Source: JAXIPB01 sp045403155
GTDB taxonomy: Bacteria; Actinomycetota; Actinomycetes; Mycobacteriales; Micromonosporaceae
Reading direction: 5' to 3'
Assembly (NCBI GenBank): GCA_045403155.1
Contig: JAXIPB010000164.1
Location: 1-31,784 of the forward strand
DNA length: 31,784 nt
Made by a program: the position numbers and the translations under genes. A model generated the notes under the pieces. That model was given only the letters and a program-made list of their open reading frames with translations. It did not search any database and had not been told where the DNA came from. Shown here piece after piece: positions 14,767 to 23,862 of this stretch (its first letter is position 1; every line of letters starts with the position of its first letter).

Positions 14767-17700
14767 CTACGACGCGGGTGGAGCCGCGTCCCCGCGCGGT
14801 CGGCGCTGGCTGCGCGGTTTCGGTCCGCTGCGTGCCGTCGGTCCGCTGCGTGCTCTCGGTCCGCTTCCTGCGGTCCCCTTCGCCATCGGACTAATCGCGC
14901 CGGCCGCGCCGGCCGCTCCGGCGGCCGCCACCGCCCGCCGGGCGATGACTATCGCCGGCGTTTCGGGCTGTGTCGCACCGCTGGCCTCAGGCGCCGTGGG
15001 ATCCGGGGTTGGCTGCGCCCAGCGCGCCGCCTTTCCCCGGCCGAAGCGCAGGTATAGCGCCGGCATCAGGAACAGGTTCAGCAGCGTTGAGGTGACGAGA
15101 CCGCCGAGGATCACGATCGCCATCGGATGCTCGATCTCGTGGCCGGGACGATCGCCGAGCACCGCCAGCGGTACCAGGGCCAGACCGGTCGCGAGGGTCG
15201 TCATCAGGATCGGGGACAGCCGGTCACGGGAACCCTTGAGCACGAGCTCCTTGCCGAAGGTCATGCCCTCTTCGCGCTCGAGGTGCTGGTAATGATTGAT
15301 CAGCAGAATGCCGTTGCGGGCGGCGATGCCGAGCACCGTGAGGAACCCGACGAGCGAGCCCAGCGAAACGACGCCGCCACCGAAGAGGTACACCGCGAGC
15401 ACGCCGCCCACCAATGCCGACGGCAGTGTGAAGAAGGACAGCATCGCGAGTCGCCAACTGTTGTAGGAGACTTGCAGCAGCAGAAGGATCGCGATCAGTG
15501 CCGCCGCGGCGAGCCAGAGCAACTGGTTCTGCGCCTTCTGCCGTTCCGCGTGCTCGCCCAGCAGTTCGTAGTGGTAGCCCTGCGGGAACTGGATCTTGGC
15601 AAGCCTCTCCTTGAGGTCATCGACCGCCGAGCCCAGATCGCGGTCTTTGACGTTCGCACCAACGTCGATCCGACGCGACGTACCGGCGTGCTCGATGAGG
15701 TTCGGCGTCGGTTTCAGCGCGACCTCGGCGAGGTCGGCCAGACGGACACGCTGACCCGACGGCGTGTCGATCAGAACGTTCTCGACGGTCGTCAAGCTCG
15801 ACCGGACCTGTGGCGTACCGATCACCCAGACGTCATAGGCCTTGCCCCCGTTGAAGTTGTCGCCAACCTCCTCGCCGGCGAACAGCGCCGCCGCGGCCCG
15901 TCGTACGTCGCCGGGCTTGATCCCGTACTTCTCCGCGACATCGAGCTTTACTTTGATCTCGATTTGCGGGACGGGCGCCTGTAACGACACATGCTGGTCG
16001 ACCACGCCCGGAGTCTCGCCGAGCACCTTCTTTACCTCGTCGGCCTTCGTCCGCAGTGTCTCGAGATTCTCGCCAAAGAGCCGAACCACGATCGACTCAC
16101 CGGTGCCGGTCAGGACCTCCTTGGTCCGCTCCTTGAGGTAGGTCTGGACGTCGCGCCTGAGACCCGGGTAGCCGTTGATGGTTCGTTCGATCTCGTCGTG
16201 GGTCTTCTTGTAATCCGCGTTCGGGTCGATGCTTACCCAGATCTCGGTGAAGTTGACCCCGACTACCTCATCCATGAGGAATGCCTGACCGATGTGGCTG
16301 CCGGAGTTGCGGACCCCAGGAATGGCTTTGAGTTCGGCCTCCGCGGCACGCGTGATCCGCACCATCTCCGGCCACGACGCACTGGGCTCGAGCACGAAGT
16401 GCATCAGGAAGTCGCGCTCCTTGAACGACGGCAGGAGTGACTGGCCGAGACCCGGTGTGATCGCGATGCCACCGGCGACGATCGCGGCGACAACGAGGTA
16501 CGCCCAGCGGGGCCGCTTGGTGATGCGATCCAAACCGCGGTGGTAGTACTTCTGCAGGAACCGCACGAGTGGCGGGTTGCGGCGCTCGATGTGCGACTTG
16601 CGCAGCAGCAGCAACGAAAGCGCGGGAGTGACCGTCAAGGCGACCAGCAGCGAGGCCAGCACCGCCAGGGTGTAGGAGATCGCGAGTGGTTTGAAGAAGG
16701 AACCCGTCAGACCCTGCAGGAAGAAGATTGGTCCCGCCGCGGCCACGATGATCAGCGTGGCGTAGACGATGGGTCCACGAACTTCAAGCGATGCGTTCAG
16801 AACAATCGAGGAGGTCGACTTTGTACTTCCTGCTTGCCGAGCCTCGCGCAATCGCCTGGTGATGTTCTCCACATCGATGATGGCGTCGTCCACCACCACC
16901 CCAACGGCTATGACGAAGCCGGCGAGCATCATCGTGTTGATCGTGGCTCCCCGGTAGTACAGCACCAGCGCAGCCGCGACGAGGGACAGCGGGATCGAGA
17001 TGATGCTGATGAGCGCCGTACGCCACTCAAAGAGGAACGCGATCAGGACCAGGATCACCAGGATGCAGCCGATCAGCAGCGCGTTGGTCAGGTTGTCGAC
17101 CGCCTGTTCGATGAAGGTCGCCGGGCGGAAAATCGTCGTGTCGACCTCGATGCCTTCCATTCCCGGGGCGAGATCGGCTAGAGCGGCTTCGACTTCGCGG
17201 GTGATGTCGAGGCTGTTGCCCCACGGCAACTTCTCTACGATCAGCATCAGGCCGGGGCCGCCGTTGATGACCGCGTCGCCGATCATCGGCTGATGGTCGT
17301 ACTTCACGTCAGCGACGTCGGCGAGCCGCAGTGGTTTTCCGTCGGGAGTCGTGCCGACCGGGACTTGCGCCAGATGGTCCGGCGAGGTGATGGAAGGGAC
17401 GTTGCGGATCGGCAGGCGCTGGGTCGCAGTGTCGACGAAGCCGCCGGTCCCGATGACCGAACCGCTGGAGAACCGGAGCAGACCTGCGTCGAGCGAGGAT
17501 GCGGTGGTCTCCATGACGGCGTTGAGAGTTACGTTGTGCGCCGCCAGCCGCTTGGGGTCGACCTGAACCGTGAGCATCTGCAGTTGCTCGCCCCACATGG
17601 CCACGTTCGCGACGCCCTCGATGCCGAGTAGGCGCGCGCGGATGGTCCAGTAGGTGATCATCGAGAGTTCCATCATGTTCCGCGTCTGCGACGAGATGCC

Positions 17701-18129
17701 GATCTTCAGGACGCGGCTCGTCGACGAGAGCGGTTGGATCATGAACGGAGGCGCGGCCCAGGTGGGCAGGGTGGCCGCGACGGTCGCGACCCGTTCTGAT
17801 ACGAGCTGCCGCGCCTTGATGAGGTCGGTGCCGGGATGGAAGATCAGTACGATGGAGGACAGCTGTGGCACCGACTTCGACCGCATCTGGTCCAGACCGG
17901 GTACGCCGTTGAGTACCTCCTCGAGCGGTACGGTGACGAGACCCTCGACCTCTTCCGGTGACAAGCCAAGACAGATGGTCTGTATCTCAACCCTCGGCGG
18001 GGCGAACTCGGGGAACGCGTCCACCGGCATCTTGCCGATCGATGCCGCACCGAGGACCAGCATGCCGGCGGCAATTGCGACGACGAGGGCCCTGAATTTG
18101 AGGCTTGTGCCTACGATCCAACGCATCAT
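14767..18129 (-). CDS. RND-family efflux pump, CusA/CzcA type (second copy)
   Basis: The 1120-residue transporter has the usual RND plan of twelve membrane helices and two large extracytoplasmic loops. The N-terminus MMRWIVGTSLKFRALVV leads into helix 1, then VDAFPEFAPPRVEIQTICLG with LSPEEVEGLVTVPLEE, a signature of the heavy-metal branch. Helix 4 reads VGVVVDDAIIDVENI, including the acidic proton-relay region. Such pumps are driven by proton flow and export metal ions or other compounds. A C-terminal extension of about 90 residues is rich in Ala, Pro and Arg and contains SGPxxR repeats. It starts 12 bases after the adaptor-like gene and is followed by the response regulator. The true substrate cannot be read from sequence. 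Confidence 0.92.
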   Translation of the reverse strand: MMRWIVGTSLKFRALVVAIAAGMLVLGAASIGKMPVDAFPEFAPPRVEIQTICLGLSPEEVEGLVTVPLEEVLNGVPGLDQMRSKSVPQLSSIVLIFHPGTDLIKARQLVSERVATVAATLPTWAAPPFMIQPLSSTSRVLKIGISSQTRNMMELSMITYWTIRARLLGIEGVANVAMWGEQLQMLTVQVDPKRLAAHNVTLNAVMETTASSLDAGLLRFSSGSVIGTGGFVDTATQRLPIRNVPSITSPDHLAQVPVGTTPDGKPLRLADVADVKYDHQPMIGDAVINGGPGLMLIVEKLPWGNSLDITREVEAALADLAPGMEGIEVDTTIFRPATFIEQAVDNLTNALLIGCILVILVLIAFLFEWRTALISIISIPLSLVAAALVLYYRGATINTMMLAGFVIAVGVVVDDAIIDVENITRRLREARQAGSTKSTSSIVLNASLEVRGPIVYATLIIVAAAGPIFFLQGLTGSFFKPLAISYTLAVLASLLVALTVTPALSLLLLRKSHIERRNPPLVRFLQKYYHRGLDRITKRPRWAYLVVAAIVAGGIAITPGLGQSLLPSFKERDFLMHFVLEPSASWPEMVRITRAAEAELKAIPGVRNSGSHIGQAFLMDEVVGVNFTEIWVSIDPNADYKKTHDEIERTINGYPGLRRDVQTYLKERTKEVLTGTGESIVVRLFGENLETLRTKADEVKKVLGETPGVVDQHVSLQAPVPQIEIKVKLDVAEKYGIKPGDVRRAAAALFAGEEVGDNFNGGKAYDVWVIGTPQVRSSLTTVENVLIDTPSGQRVRLADLAEVALKPTPNLIEHAGTSRRIDVGANVKDRDLGSAVDDLKERLAKIQFPQGYHYELLGEHAERQKAQNQLLWLAAAALIAILLLLQVSYNSWRLAMLSFFTLPSALVGGVLAVYLFGGGVVSLGSLVGFLTVLGIAARNGILLINHYQHLEREEGMTFGKELVLKGSRDRLSPILMTTLATGLALVPLAVLGDRPGHEIEHPMAIVILGGLVTSTLLNLFLMPALYLRFGRGKAARWAQPTPDPTAPEASGATQPETPAIVIARRAVAAAGAAGAAGAISPMAKGTAGSGPRARSGPTARSGPKPRSQRRPRGDAAPPAS
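14812..14865 (-). repeat. Three in-frame 18-bp tandem repeats in the pump C-terminus
   Basis: Units are 14848-14865, 14830-14847 and 14812-14829 on the minus strand. They encode SGPRAR, SGPTAR and SGPKPR. The Arg-rich tail is predicted to be cytoplasmic. Confidence 0.9.
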
Positions 18130-18141
18130 GGCTGCTAGTCC

Positions 18142-18639
18142 CTACCCGATCTTCAACTCGGCGCCATACAGCTCGATCGCTCCGACGCTCACCACGTCGG
18201 TCCCAACGTCGGGTCCGACCGTCAGTACCGCGACATCTCCATCGATGAACTCGACGGTGATCGGAGCACGCACGAACACCAGCGGCGCTGGGTTCGTGTA
18301 CGTCCATGTCTTGGCGGTCCGGTCGTAGATCACCGCCGAGTAGGGGATCGTCTTGCGAGGTACTCCACCGATGCGGGTCTCGGACAGCTTGACCGTCTGA
18401 ATGCCGATTCGTTTCGCGGCTGCCTCTGACAATGTGATCTTGGAGTACGACTGACTGGGCACAGGCTCGACCTTGGCCGGGGCACCATAGACAGCCGTCG
18501 GGTTGGGCGTGGGCGAAGCCGCGGCGCACGAAGCCGCCAACCACAGGACGACCAGAGCTCCGGCAGCGACCGCCACCGCGGGCGCACGGCGCCGGGGCGG
18601 GTGGGCCTCGCGGCGAGGGGCTCTTTCGCTGAGACTCAT
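18142..18639 (-). CDS. Short RND adaptor-like protein (mini membrane-fusion protein)
   Basis: The 165-residue protein has a basic N-terminus, one hydrophobic segment (AVAVAAGALVVLWLAASC, with a Cys that might be lipidated) and a Pro-rich linker. The rest resembles the C-terminal membrane-proximal domain of CusB/CzcB adaptors: KRIGIQTVKLSE, RKTIPYSAVIYD, then VLTVGPDVGTDVVSVGAIEL and YGAEL. The lipoyl and alpha-helical hairpin domains, which contact an outer-membrane channel, are absent; normal adaptors have 350-500 residues. This suits an organism without a TolC-type outer membrane. ATG 18639 is chosen over upstream TTG because GGAGAG precedes it, 13 bases after the first pump stop. It lies between the two pump genes and may serve one or both. 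Confidence 0.8.
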   Translation of the reverse strand: MSLSERAPRREAHPPRRRAPAVAVAAGALVVLWLAASCAAASPTPNPTAVYGAPAKVEPVPSQSYSKITLSEAAAKRIGIQTVKLSETRIGGVPRKTIPYSAVIYDRTAKTWTYTNPAPLVFVRAPITVEFIDGDVAVLTVGPDVGTDVVSVGAIELYGAELKIG

Positions 18640-18652
18640 CTCTCCGACTCCC

Positions 18653-21600
18653 TCAGTCGCCTGCGGCCGCGGTGTCAAGGTCGTGCTGGCCGGCGCCGTT
18701 TCCGAACTGCAGGTAAAGCGCTGGCAGAAGGACCAGGCTCAGCAGGGTCGACGTGACGAGGCCGCCGAGGATGACGATCGCCATCGGGCGGACGACTTCC
18801 AGCCCGGCGACGCTCCCCAGGAGCACGAACGGGAGCATTGTTGCGGCCGTCAACAGCGCGGTCATCACTATCGGTGCAAGCCGCTCCCGGGTACCGCGCA
18901 TGACGAGATCCAGCCCGAACGGCTCACCCTGTCGCTGAAGCTGCTGATAATGCTTGATCAGGAGAATCCCGTTACGAACGGCCAGGCCGTAGACCGCCAG
19001 GAAGCCGACCAACGCCCCGAGCGAGAGCACCCCGCCACCGAGCAGGGCGGTGAGCACACCGCCGACCAGTGCGAGTGGCAGGGCGAGGAAGAACGCCGTC
19101 GCGAGCTTCCAGCTCCCGAATCCGGCTTGCAGTAAGAGGAAGACACCGATCACAGCTACGGCAGTCATCGCCCACGTGGTGTTGCGGTCAGCCCTGCCTT
19201 GTGAATAGTCACCCAGCACCTCGGCGTGGTACTCGACCGGGAACCTCACACCCGGCAGCTTGGTCTCAATGTCGGCCACGACCGCGTCGACGCTGCGGCC
19301 GCTCACCTCGGCGGTGACGTCGAGACGGTGGGAGACGGCGTCGCGCCGGATGACGGTTGGGTTCTTCGCCACGCGTACGTCTGCGACGTCCTTCAGCCGC
19401 ACCTGCCTTCCGGATGGCGTGTCGATCAAGAGCTGCCTGATGCTGTCCAGGTCCTTCCGGACGGAGGGCGCGCCATAGACGACGACCTCGAAGACTTTCT
19501 GCTCTTCGAAGAGGTTGCCAACCTCGAGCCCCGACAACAGGATCGCAGCGGTACGTCGCACGTCGCCTGGTTTCAGGCCGTACTTCTGAGCGTTGACGAG
19601 ATTGACCTCGATCTCGATCGTGTCTTCCTCGGGCTGCGCTTCGATCTGGGGATCAGACACGCCGTTGATTCCGGCGAGCATGGCTCGCACCTCGGCGGCC
19701 TTCGATCGCAGAACGTTGAGATCCTGACCGAAGACCCGCACCACAATCGGGGCCGTCGAGCCCGTCTGTGCCTCGCGCATCTTCGCCGCCGGGTAGGTCC
19801 TGATGTCGCGCTCGAACCCGGGATAATTGTCGACGACCGACTGGATGCCGGCGACGGTAGCGTGGTAGTCCGCATCACCCGCGAGGCTGACCCAGATCTC
19901 GCCCGAGTTGATGCCAACGATCTGGTCCCCGGTGACAGCTCGACCGACATGTGCACCCACGTTGTCCACGCCCTTGACGGCGCGCAGATCCTCGCTGGCC
20001 TGGGTGACCACACGGATCATCTCAGGACGGGATGTACCGGGAGTTGCCTCGTAACTGATGAGGAGGTTGCGGTCCTGAAGGGTCGGCACGCTCGCGCCGA
20101 AGCTGAGCAGCGGCAGCAACGCAAGGCCGACCACCAGCACGAAGCCGGCGCCGATGAAGAGCTGCCGCGGCCGCGCCACCACGCGCGAGACATCGTCGTA
20201 GATCTTGGTTATCCAGCGGAGCAGCGGCGACTCCGGCTGAGCGGCGGGCCCCGACGCCAGCAAGAGCATCGCCAGGGCGGGGGTCAGCGTCAACGCGACC
20301 ACAGTCGACGCGACGACCGCCAACGCATACGAGATTGCGATCGGTGTGGCGAAATAGCCGGTCAGCCCCGGCACGAAGAACAGCGGCGAGACAGAGACCA
20401 GAGTCACGAGCGTGCCGAATACGATGGACCCTCGCACCTCCGCCGATGCGTGCCGGATCAGGCCGGCAGTCACCGTGCCGTTCTCCCCGGCGCGATGCTC
20501 GCGAATGCGCTGCCTGATCCTTTCGATGTCGACAATGGCGTTGTCGACGATCACACCGAGCGCCATCACCAGACCGGCCAAGATCATCATGTTGTACGTC
20601 ACGCCGCGCAGCGACAGAACCAACACCGCCGCCGCGAGCGAGACCGGTATGGACACGAAACTGATCAGCGCGGTCCGCCACTCGAAGAAGAACAGTCCGA
20701 TGAGGACAAGCAGCAGCAAAGCCCCGATAGCAACGGTGAGCAGGATGTTGTCCAGAGCCGTCTGGATGAAGCTCGCCGGCTTGAAGACATTGCTGTCCAT
20801 GTCGATGCCCCTCAGGCCGGGGCGCATCGCCGCGAGCGCCTCCTCAACCTGACGGCTGACCTCGAGCGTGTTGCTGCCCGGCGACTTCTCAACGACGAGC
20901 ATCAGCCCGGGACCGGCGTTGAGGACGGCGTCGCCGATCAGCGGCTGGTGATCTTCGACGACCGTGGCCACCTCGCCAACTCGCAGCGGCTTCGCACGGG
21001 TTCCGTCGACGGCAACCTGCGCCAGATCGTCGGGCGTACGAATCGACAGGACGTGGCGGATCGGGAGACGCTGGACCGCCGTGTCGATGAAGCCCCCAGT
21101 GCCGGGTGTCGATGCCTCCACGTAGGTCAGCGGCGAGCTGTATACCGCGTTCGCCGTGGTCGTCACCACCTCGTTGAGCTGGACGCCGCGCGCGGCGAGC
21201 TTCGCAGGATCGACCTGTACCTGGAGCTGGCGCTCGCGCTGGCCGAAGATCGCGACATTCGCCACGCCCGGGATGCCCATCAAGCGCGGCCTGATCTTCC
21301 AACGCGCCAGGACCGACATGTCGATCAGCGACACATCCGCCGACGACATTCCGATCATCATCACGCGGTTGGTCGACGACAGCGGTTGCAACATCATCGG
21401 CGGCTTCGAGACGTGCGGCAGAGCGTGCGCCTGCGCCAATCGCTCCTGAACCATCTGCCGGGCCCGCAGAATATCGGTGCCGGGTTGGAAGACCAGCTCG
21501 ATCGAGGAGAGACCGACCACCGACTCCGATCGAATCTGGGCGAGCCAGGCGACCCCGTTGAGCAGGTCCTGTTCCAACGGAACGGTGATCAGCTGCTCGA

Positions 21601-21778
21601 CCTCGGCGGCCGAGAGACCCAGCGCTTCCGTCTGCACCTCAACTGCGACCGGCGTGAACTCGGGCAGCACGTCAACGGGCGCCGATCGCAGCTGCGCAAA
21701 GCCGAGGAATAACACCGCCGCGGCGACGGGCACGACCAAGAGCCTGAAGCGCAGGCTCGATCCAATGATCCAACGCAT
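18653..21778 (-). CDS. RND-family efflux pump, CusA/CzcA type (first copy)
   Basis: The 1041-residue transporter starts MRWIIGSSLRFRLLVV and shows the heavy-metal RND signatures VDVLPEFTPVAVEVQTEALG and LSAAEVEQLITVPLEQ. Helix 4 reads LGVIVDNAIVDIERI, with Asn where the second pump has Asp. A large periplasm-type loop follows, as does a second repeat ending with LVLLPALYLQFG. It is the first gene of the four-gene operon. ATG 21778 aligns with the start of the second pump; GTG 21793 is an in-frame alternative, and neither has a strong ribosome binding site. The two pumps differ throughout, so they are old paralogues that may form a hetero-complex (like MdtBC) or separate pumps. Confidence 0.92.
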   Translation of the reverse strand: MRWIIGSSLRFRLLVVPVAAAVLFLGFAQLRSAPVDVLPEFTPVAVEVQTEALGLSAAEVEQLITVPLEQDLLNGVAWLAQIRSESVVGLSSIELVFQPGTDILRARQMVQERLAQAHALPHVSKPPMMLQPLSSTNRVMMIGMSSADVSLIDMSVLARWKIRPRLMGIPGVANVAIFGQRERQLQVQVDPAKLAARGVQLNEVVTTTANAVYSSPLTYVEASTPGTGGFIDTAVQRLPIRHVLSIRTPDDLAQVAVDGTRAKPLRVGEVATVVEDHQPLIGDAVLNAGPGLMLVVEKSPGSNTLEVSRQVEEALAAMRPGLRGIDMDSNVFKPASFIQTALDNILLTVAIGALLLLVLIGLFFFEWRTALISFVSIPVSLAAAVLVLSLRGVTYNMMILAGLVMALGVIVDNAIVDIERIRQRIREHRAGENGTVTAGLIRHASAEVRGSIVFGTLVTLVSVSPLFFVPGLTGYFATPIAISYALAVVASTVVALTLTPALAMLLLASGPAAQPESPLLRWITKIYDDVSRVVARPRQLFIGAGFVLVVGLALLPLLSFGASVPTLQDRNLLISYEATPGTSRPEMIRVVTQASEDLRAVKGVDNVGAHVGRAVTGDQIVGINSGEIWVSLAGDADYHATVAGIQSVVDNYPGFERDIRTYPAAKMREAQTGSTAPIVVRVFGQDLNVLRSKAAEVRAMLAGINGVSDPQIEAQPEEDTIEIEVNLVNAQKYGLKPGDVRRTAAILLSGLEVGNLFEEQKVFEVVVYGAPSVRKDLDSIRQLLIDTPSGRQVRLKDVADVRVAKNPTVIRRDAVSHRLDVTAEVSGRSVDAVVADIETKLPGVRFPVEYHAEVLGDYSQGRADRNTTWAMTAVAVIGVFLLLQAGFGSWKLATAFFLALPLALVGGVLTALLGGGVLSLGALVGFLAVYGLAVRNGILLIKHYQQLQRQGEPFGLDLVMRGTRERLAPIVMTALLTAATMLPFVLLGSVAGLEVVRPMAIVILGGLVTSTLLSLVLLPALYLQFGNGAGQHDLDTAAAGD

Positions 21779-22137
21779 GAGGAAATACACCACCCGAGAG
21801 GCAGCCCAGAGGAGGGAATGTCGCGGCGTTCAGCCGCGCTTAAGCAAGGGACTTTCCGCCTGTCCGAAGTGGATGTCAATAGTACGAGCGATGGTTTTTT
21901 GACTGCCGGGTCAGCACGATCCGCGGCAAATCGATCGTGAAATGCACGGCGAAGCATCCGCTAGAGTCATACGCACATCGGTTGGAACTGGCTGAATGGG
22001 GGAATCCGGGCCCAAGACGAATGGTGTACAAGCTACGGTAGGACTGCCACGCAACCGAACCGGCGCGCGCCGGGTGGATGGGTCGCGCGGCTTAGTGCCT
22101 TCACTCTCCTCTTGATCAACTCGCCAATCCAAGGGAT
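21779..22137. promoter_or_regulatory. Divergent intergenic region with a candidate promoter for the RND operon
   Basis: The 359-base gap separates the RND operon from the secreted-protein gene. On the minus strand, TTGACA (complement of 21874-21879) is a perfect -35, followed after 17 bases by GAAAGT (complement of 21851-21856), a weak -10. On the plus strand, TAGAGT at 21962-21967 and TACGGT at 22034-22039 fit TANNNT but lack good -35 boxes. AAGGGA at 22129-22134 may be the ribosome binding site of GTG 22138. No operator for the response regulator can be recognised. Confidence 0.35.
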
Positions 22138-23055
22138 GTGGGATTCGTGGCTCTGCACCGAAGCGTCTTGGTGGTCGTCAGCAGCCTTGCTGCGTTCTCG
22201 GCGGCGCTGATGCCGTCACCCGCGGCGGCCGCGCCCATCGAACAGCCGTGCGCCGAAGCCGCGCCGTACGACAACACAAACTTTCCGGCACGCTCGACCG
22301 ACGTAAAGATCAATAACAAGTTCTTCCCACTGGTCCCCGGCATGCAGTACATCTTCGAGGGAAGGGCCAACCGCGGCGGCGGAATCTTGCCCCACAAGGT
22401 GATCTTCACCGTGACCGACCTGTTCAAGAGGGTCGACGGCGTCACCTCGCGCGTGCTGTGGGATGTCGACATCAACGAGGGTGTCGTCTCCGAGGCCGAG
22501 CTCGCGTTCTTCGCCCAAGACTCCAACGGGAATGTCTGGGGCGTGGGCGAGTACCCGGAGGAGTACGAGAACGGGGAATTCGTCGGCGCGCCGAGCACGT
22601 GGCTGGTGGGCAAACAGCAGGCTCAAGCCGGCGTGATGATGAAAGCGAAGCCGAAGCTGAACCAGCCCGAGTATTTGCAGGGCTTTGCGCCGAAGATTGA
22701 GTTCTTGGACTGCGCGACAGTGGTCGCAGCTGGCGACACGCGCACCGTCCCGGCTGGTAGGTTCACGAACGTTCTCGTCACCGATGAGCGCAGCCCGCTC
22801 GACCCTGAGGGTGGCATTCAGATCAAGTACTACGCACCCGGATATGGGGTCGTGGAAATCGGTTCGCGCGACGATCCCGAAGGCGAAACGCTGGTTCTCG
22901 TCGAGGTGATCAAGCTCAGCTCTGACGGTCGTCGTTTGGCGCGAGAGGCCGCTCTCGAGCTCGAGGCCCGGGCATACAAGGTTGCTCCTGTCTACAAATC
23001 GAGCGATCCGATGTTCCGGCTCGGTGAGGATGCCCTCGCCGGCGCGAGCCGCTGA
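22138..23055 (+). CDS. Secreted protein of unknown function
   Basis: The 305-residue protein starts with a signal peptide (VLVVVSSLAAFSAALMP then SPAAAAP) and a probable cleavage after AAA. The mature part is beta-rich, with motifs I associate with a conserved actinobacterial secreted family of unknown role: FFPLVPGMQYIFEG, SELAFFAQD-like EAELAFFAQDSNGNVW, GEYPEEYENGEFVGAPSTW, a TRTVPAGRFTNVLVTDE segment and KYYAPGYGVVEIG. Two Cys residues (EQPCAE and LDCATV) could form a disulfide. The start is uncertain: GTG 22138 or GTG 22147. It is divergent from the RND operon; a shared role in envelope stress is possible but not shown. Confidence 0.85.
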   Translation: MGFVALHRSVLVVVSSLAAFSAALMPSPAAAAPIEQPCAEAAPYDNTNFPARSTDVKINNKFFPLVPGMQYIFEGRANRGGGILPHKVIFTVTDLFKRVDGVTSRVLWDVDINEGVVSEAELAFFAQDSNGNVWGVGEYPEEYENGEFVGAPSTWLVGKQQAQAGVMMKAKPKLNQPEYLQGFAPKIEFLDCATVVAAGDTRTVPAGRFTNVLVTDERSPLDPEGGIQIKYYAPGYGVVEIGSRDDPEGETLVLVEVIKLSSDGRRLAREAALELEARAYKVAPVYKSSDPMFRLGEDALAGASR

Positions 23056-23862
23056 TCGGCGAAGCGTCACACAACGCGGATCCGGTTGAGTGCGGGACTC
23101 GAGTGGACGGGTGAAGATCCACGCTACGGCTCATCCGCGGTATGGCCGCGGGTGAGCGCTGGATCCCGCAGGCCAACAAGGGGGTTCGGCGGTTGTCCAG
23201 AGTGGATTGTTGGCTGTGCGGTCTGGCTGGCCGCACTCCCAAAAGACGTGAGGCTCGCCTTATCGGGTTTCAGCGACTAGTCCGAACGGTCAGTCTCGGT
23301 GAACTTCTGTTGACCGTTGGGTGAATGTCCGTATGCTGCTGTTTCATCGCGCCGACAGAAAACGGGTCCGAGGCGCGTGACTTGTGTCAAGATCCACAGT
23401 CTCAGGCGTTCGGATCGTGTGGCGGTTCGAGCGGGAACCTAAATCACCCAGCATGCGTTCACGACTGTGAACGCCTCGGGGAATCGTCGTAGCCCGTCAT
23501 ACCCGCCGCCCGCGGGGCGGCCGGGGTGACGGCTCTATCTGTTGGCGTGTCCGTGGCGCCCGGCATCGTGGTGAGTGCCGAGCCCAAGCAGCTCGCCAGG
23601 AGGAGGCTTTCTCTTTCGTTCGCAGGCGACGCTGTTCTGGCCACCATCGATCGGAACGGCGCCGTCGGCAAGCCTAAACGTGCCTCGGCACGCGAAACAG
23701 CACGGAGATCAGGGTGGGTAGGTCCGCTCCGATACTCCACGCCCAACAAGCAGGACATTCGGCTCCGTCCCTACTTCGGGTGGCCGACGGATAGCGCTCG
23801 GCCGGGCCGAAACCTCGCCTGGCCCGACCGCTGCCCTGCCACCTGAATATTGGAGAGTACGG
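23056..23862. other. 807-base region without a convincing gene
   Basis: I find no reading frame with recognisable protein character. Two hairpins are visible: AACGGTCA (23285-23292) with TGACCGTT (23311-23318), a candidate terminator of the upstream gene, and GCGTTCAC (23455-23462) with GTGAACGC (23467-23474). A 106-codon open frame from GTG 23526 to 23846 has no family resemblance. GGAGAG at 23851-23856 is the ribosome binding site of the next gene. Base use is less strongly GC at the third position than in genes. The region may hold the promoter of the glycan cassette, but I see no consensus. Confidence 0.5.

Noticed and set aside
19226..21712. Long open frame of 828 codons opposite the first RND pump
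   Set aside because: It is antisense to a well-supported transporter and is rich in Arg, His and Asp, as expected from the complement of a high-GC gene.
23526..23846. Possible 106-residue gene
   Set aside because: It has no ribosome binding site, no family resemblance and strongly biased composition; kept only as part of the gap description.
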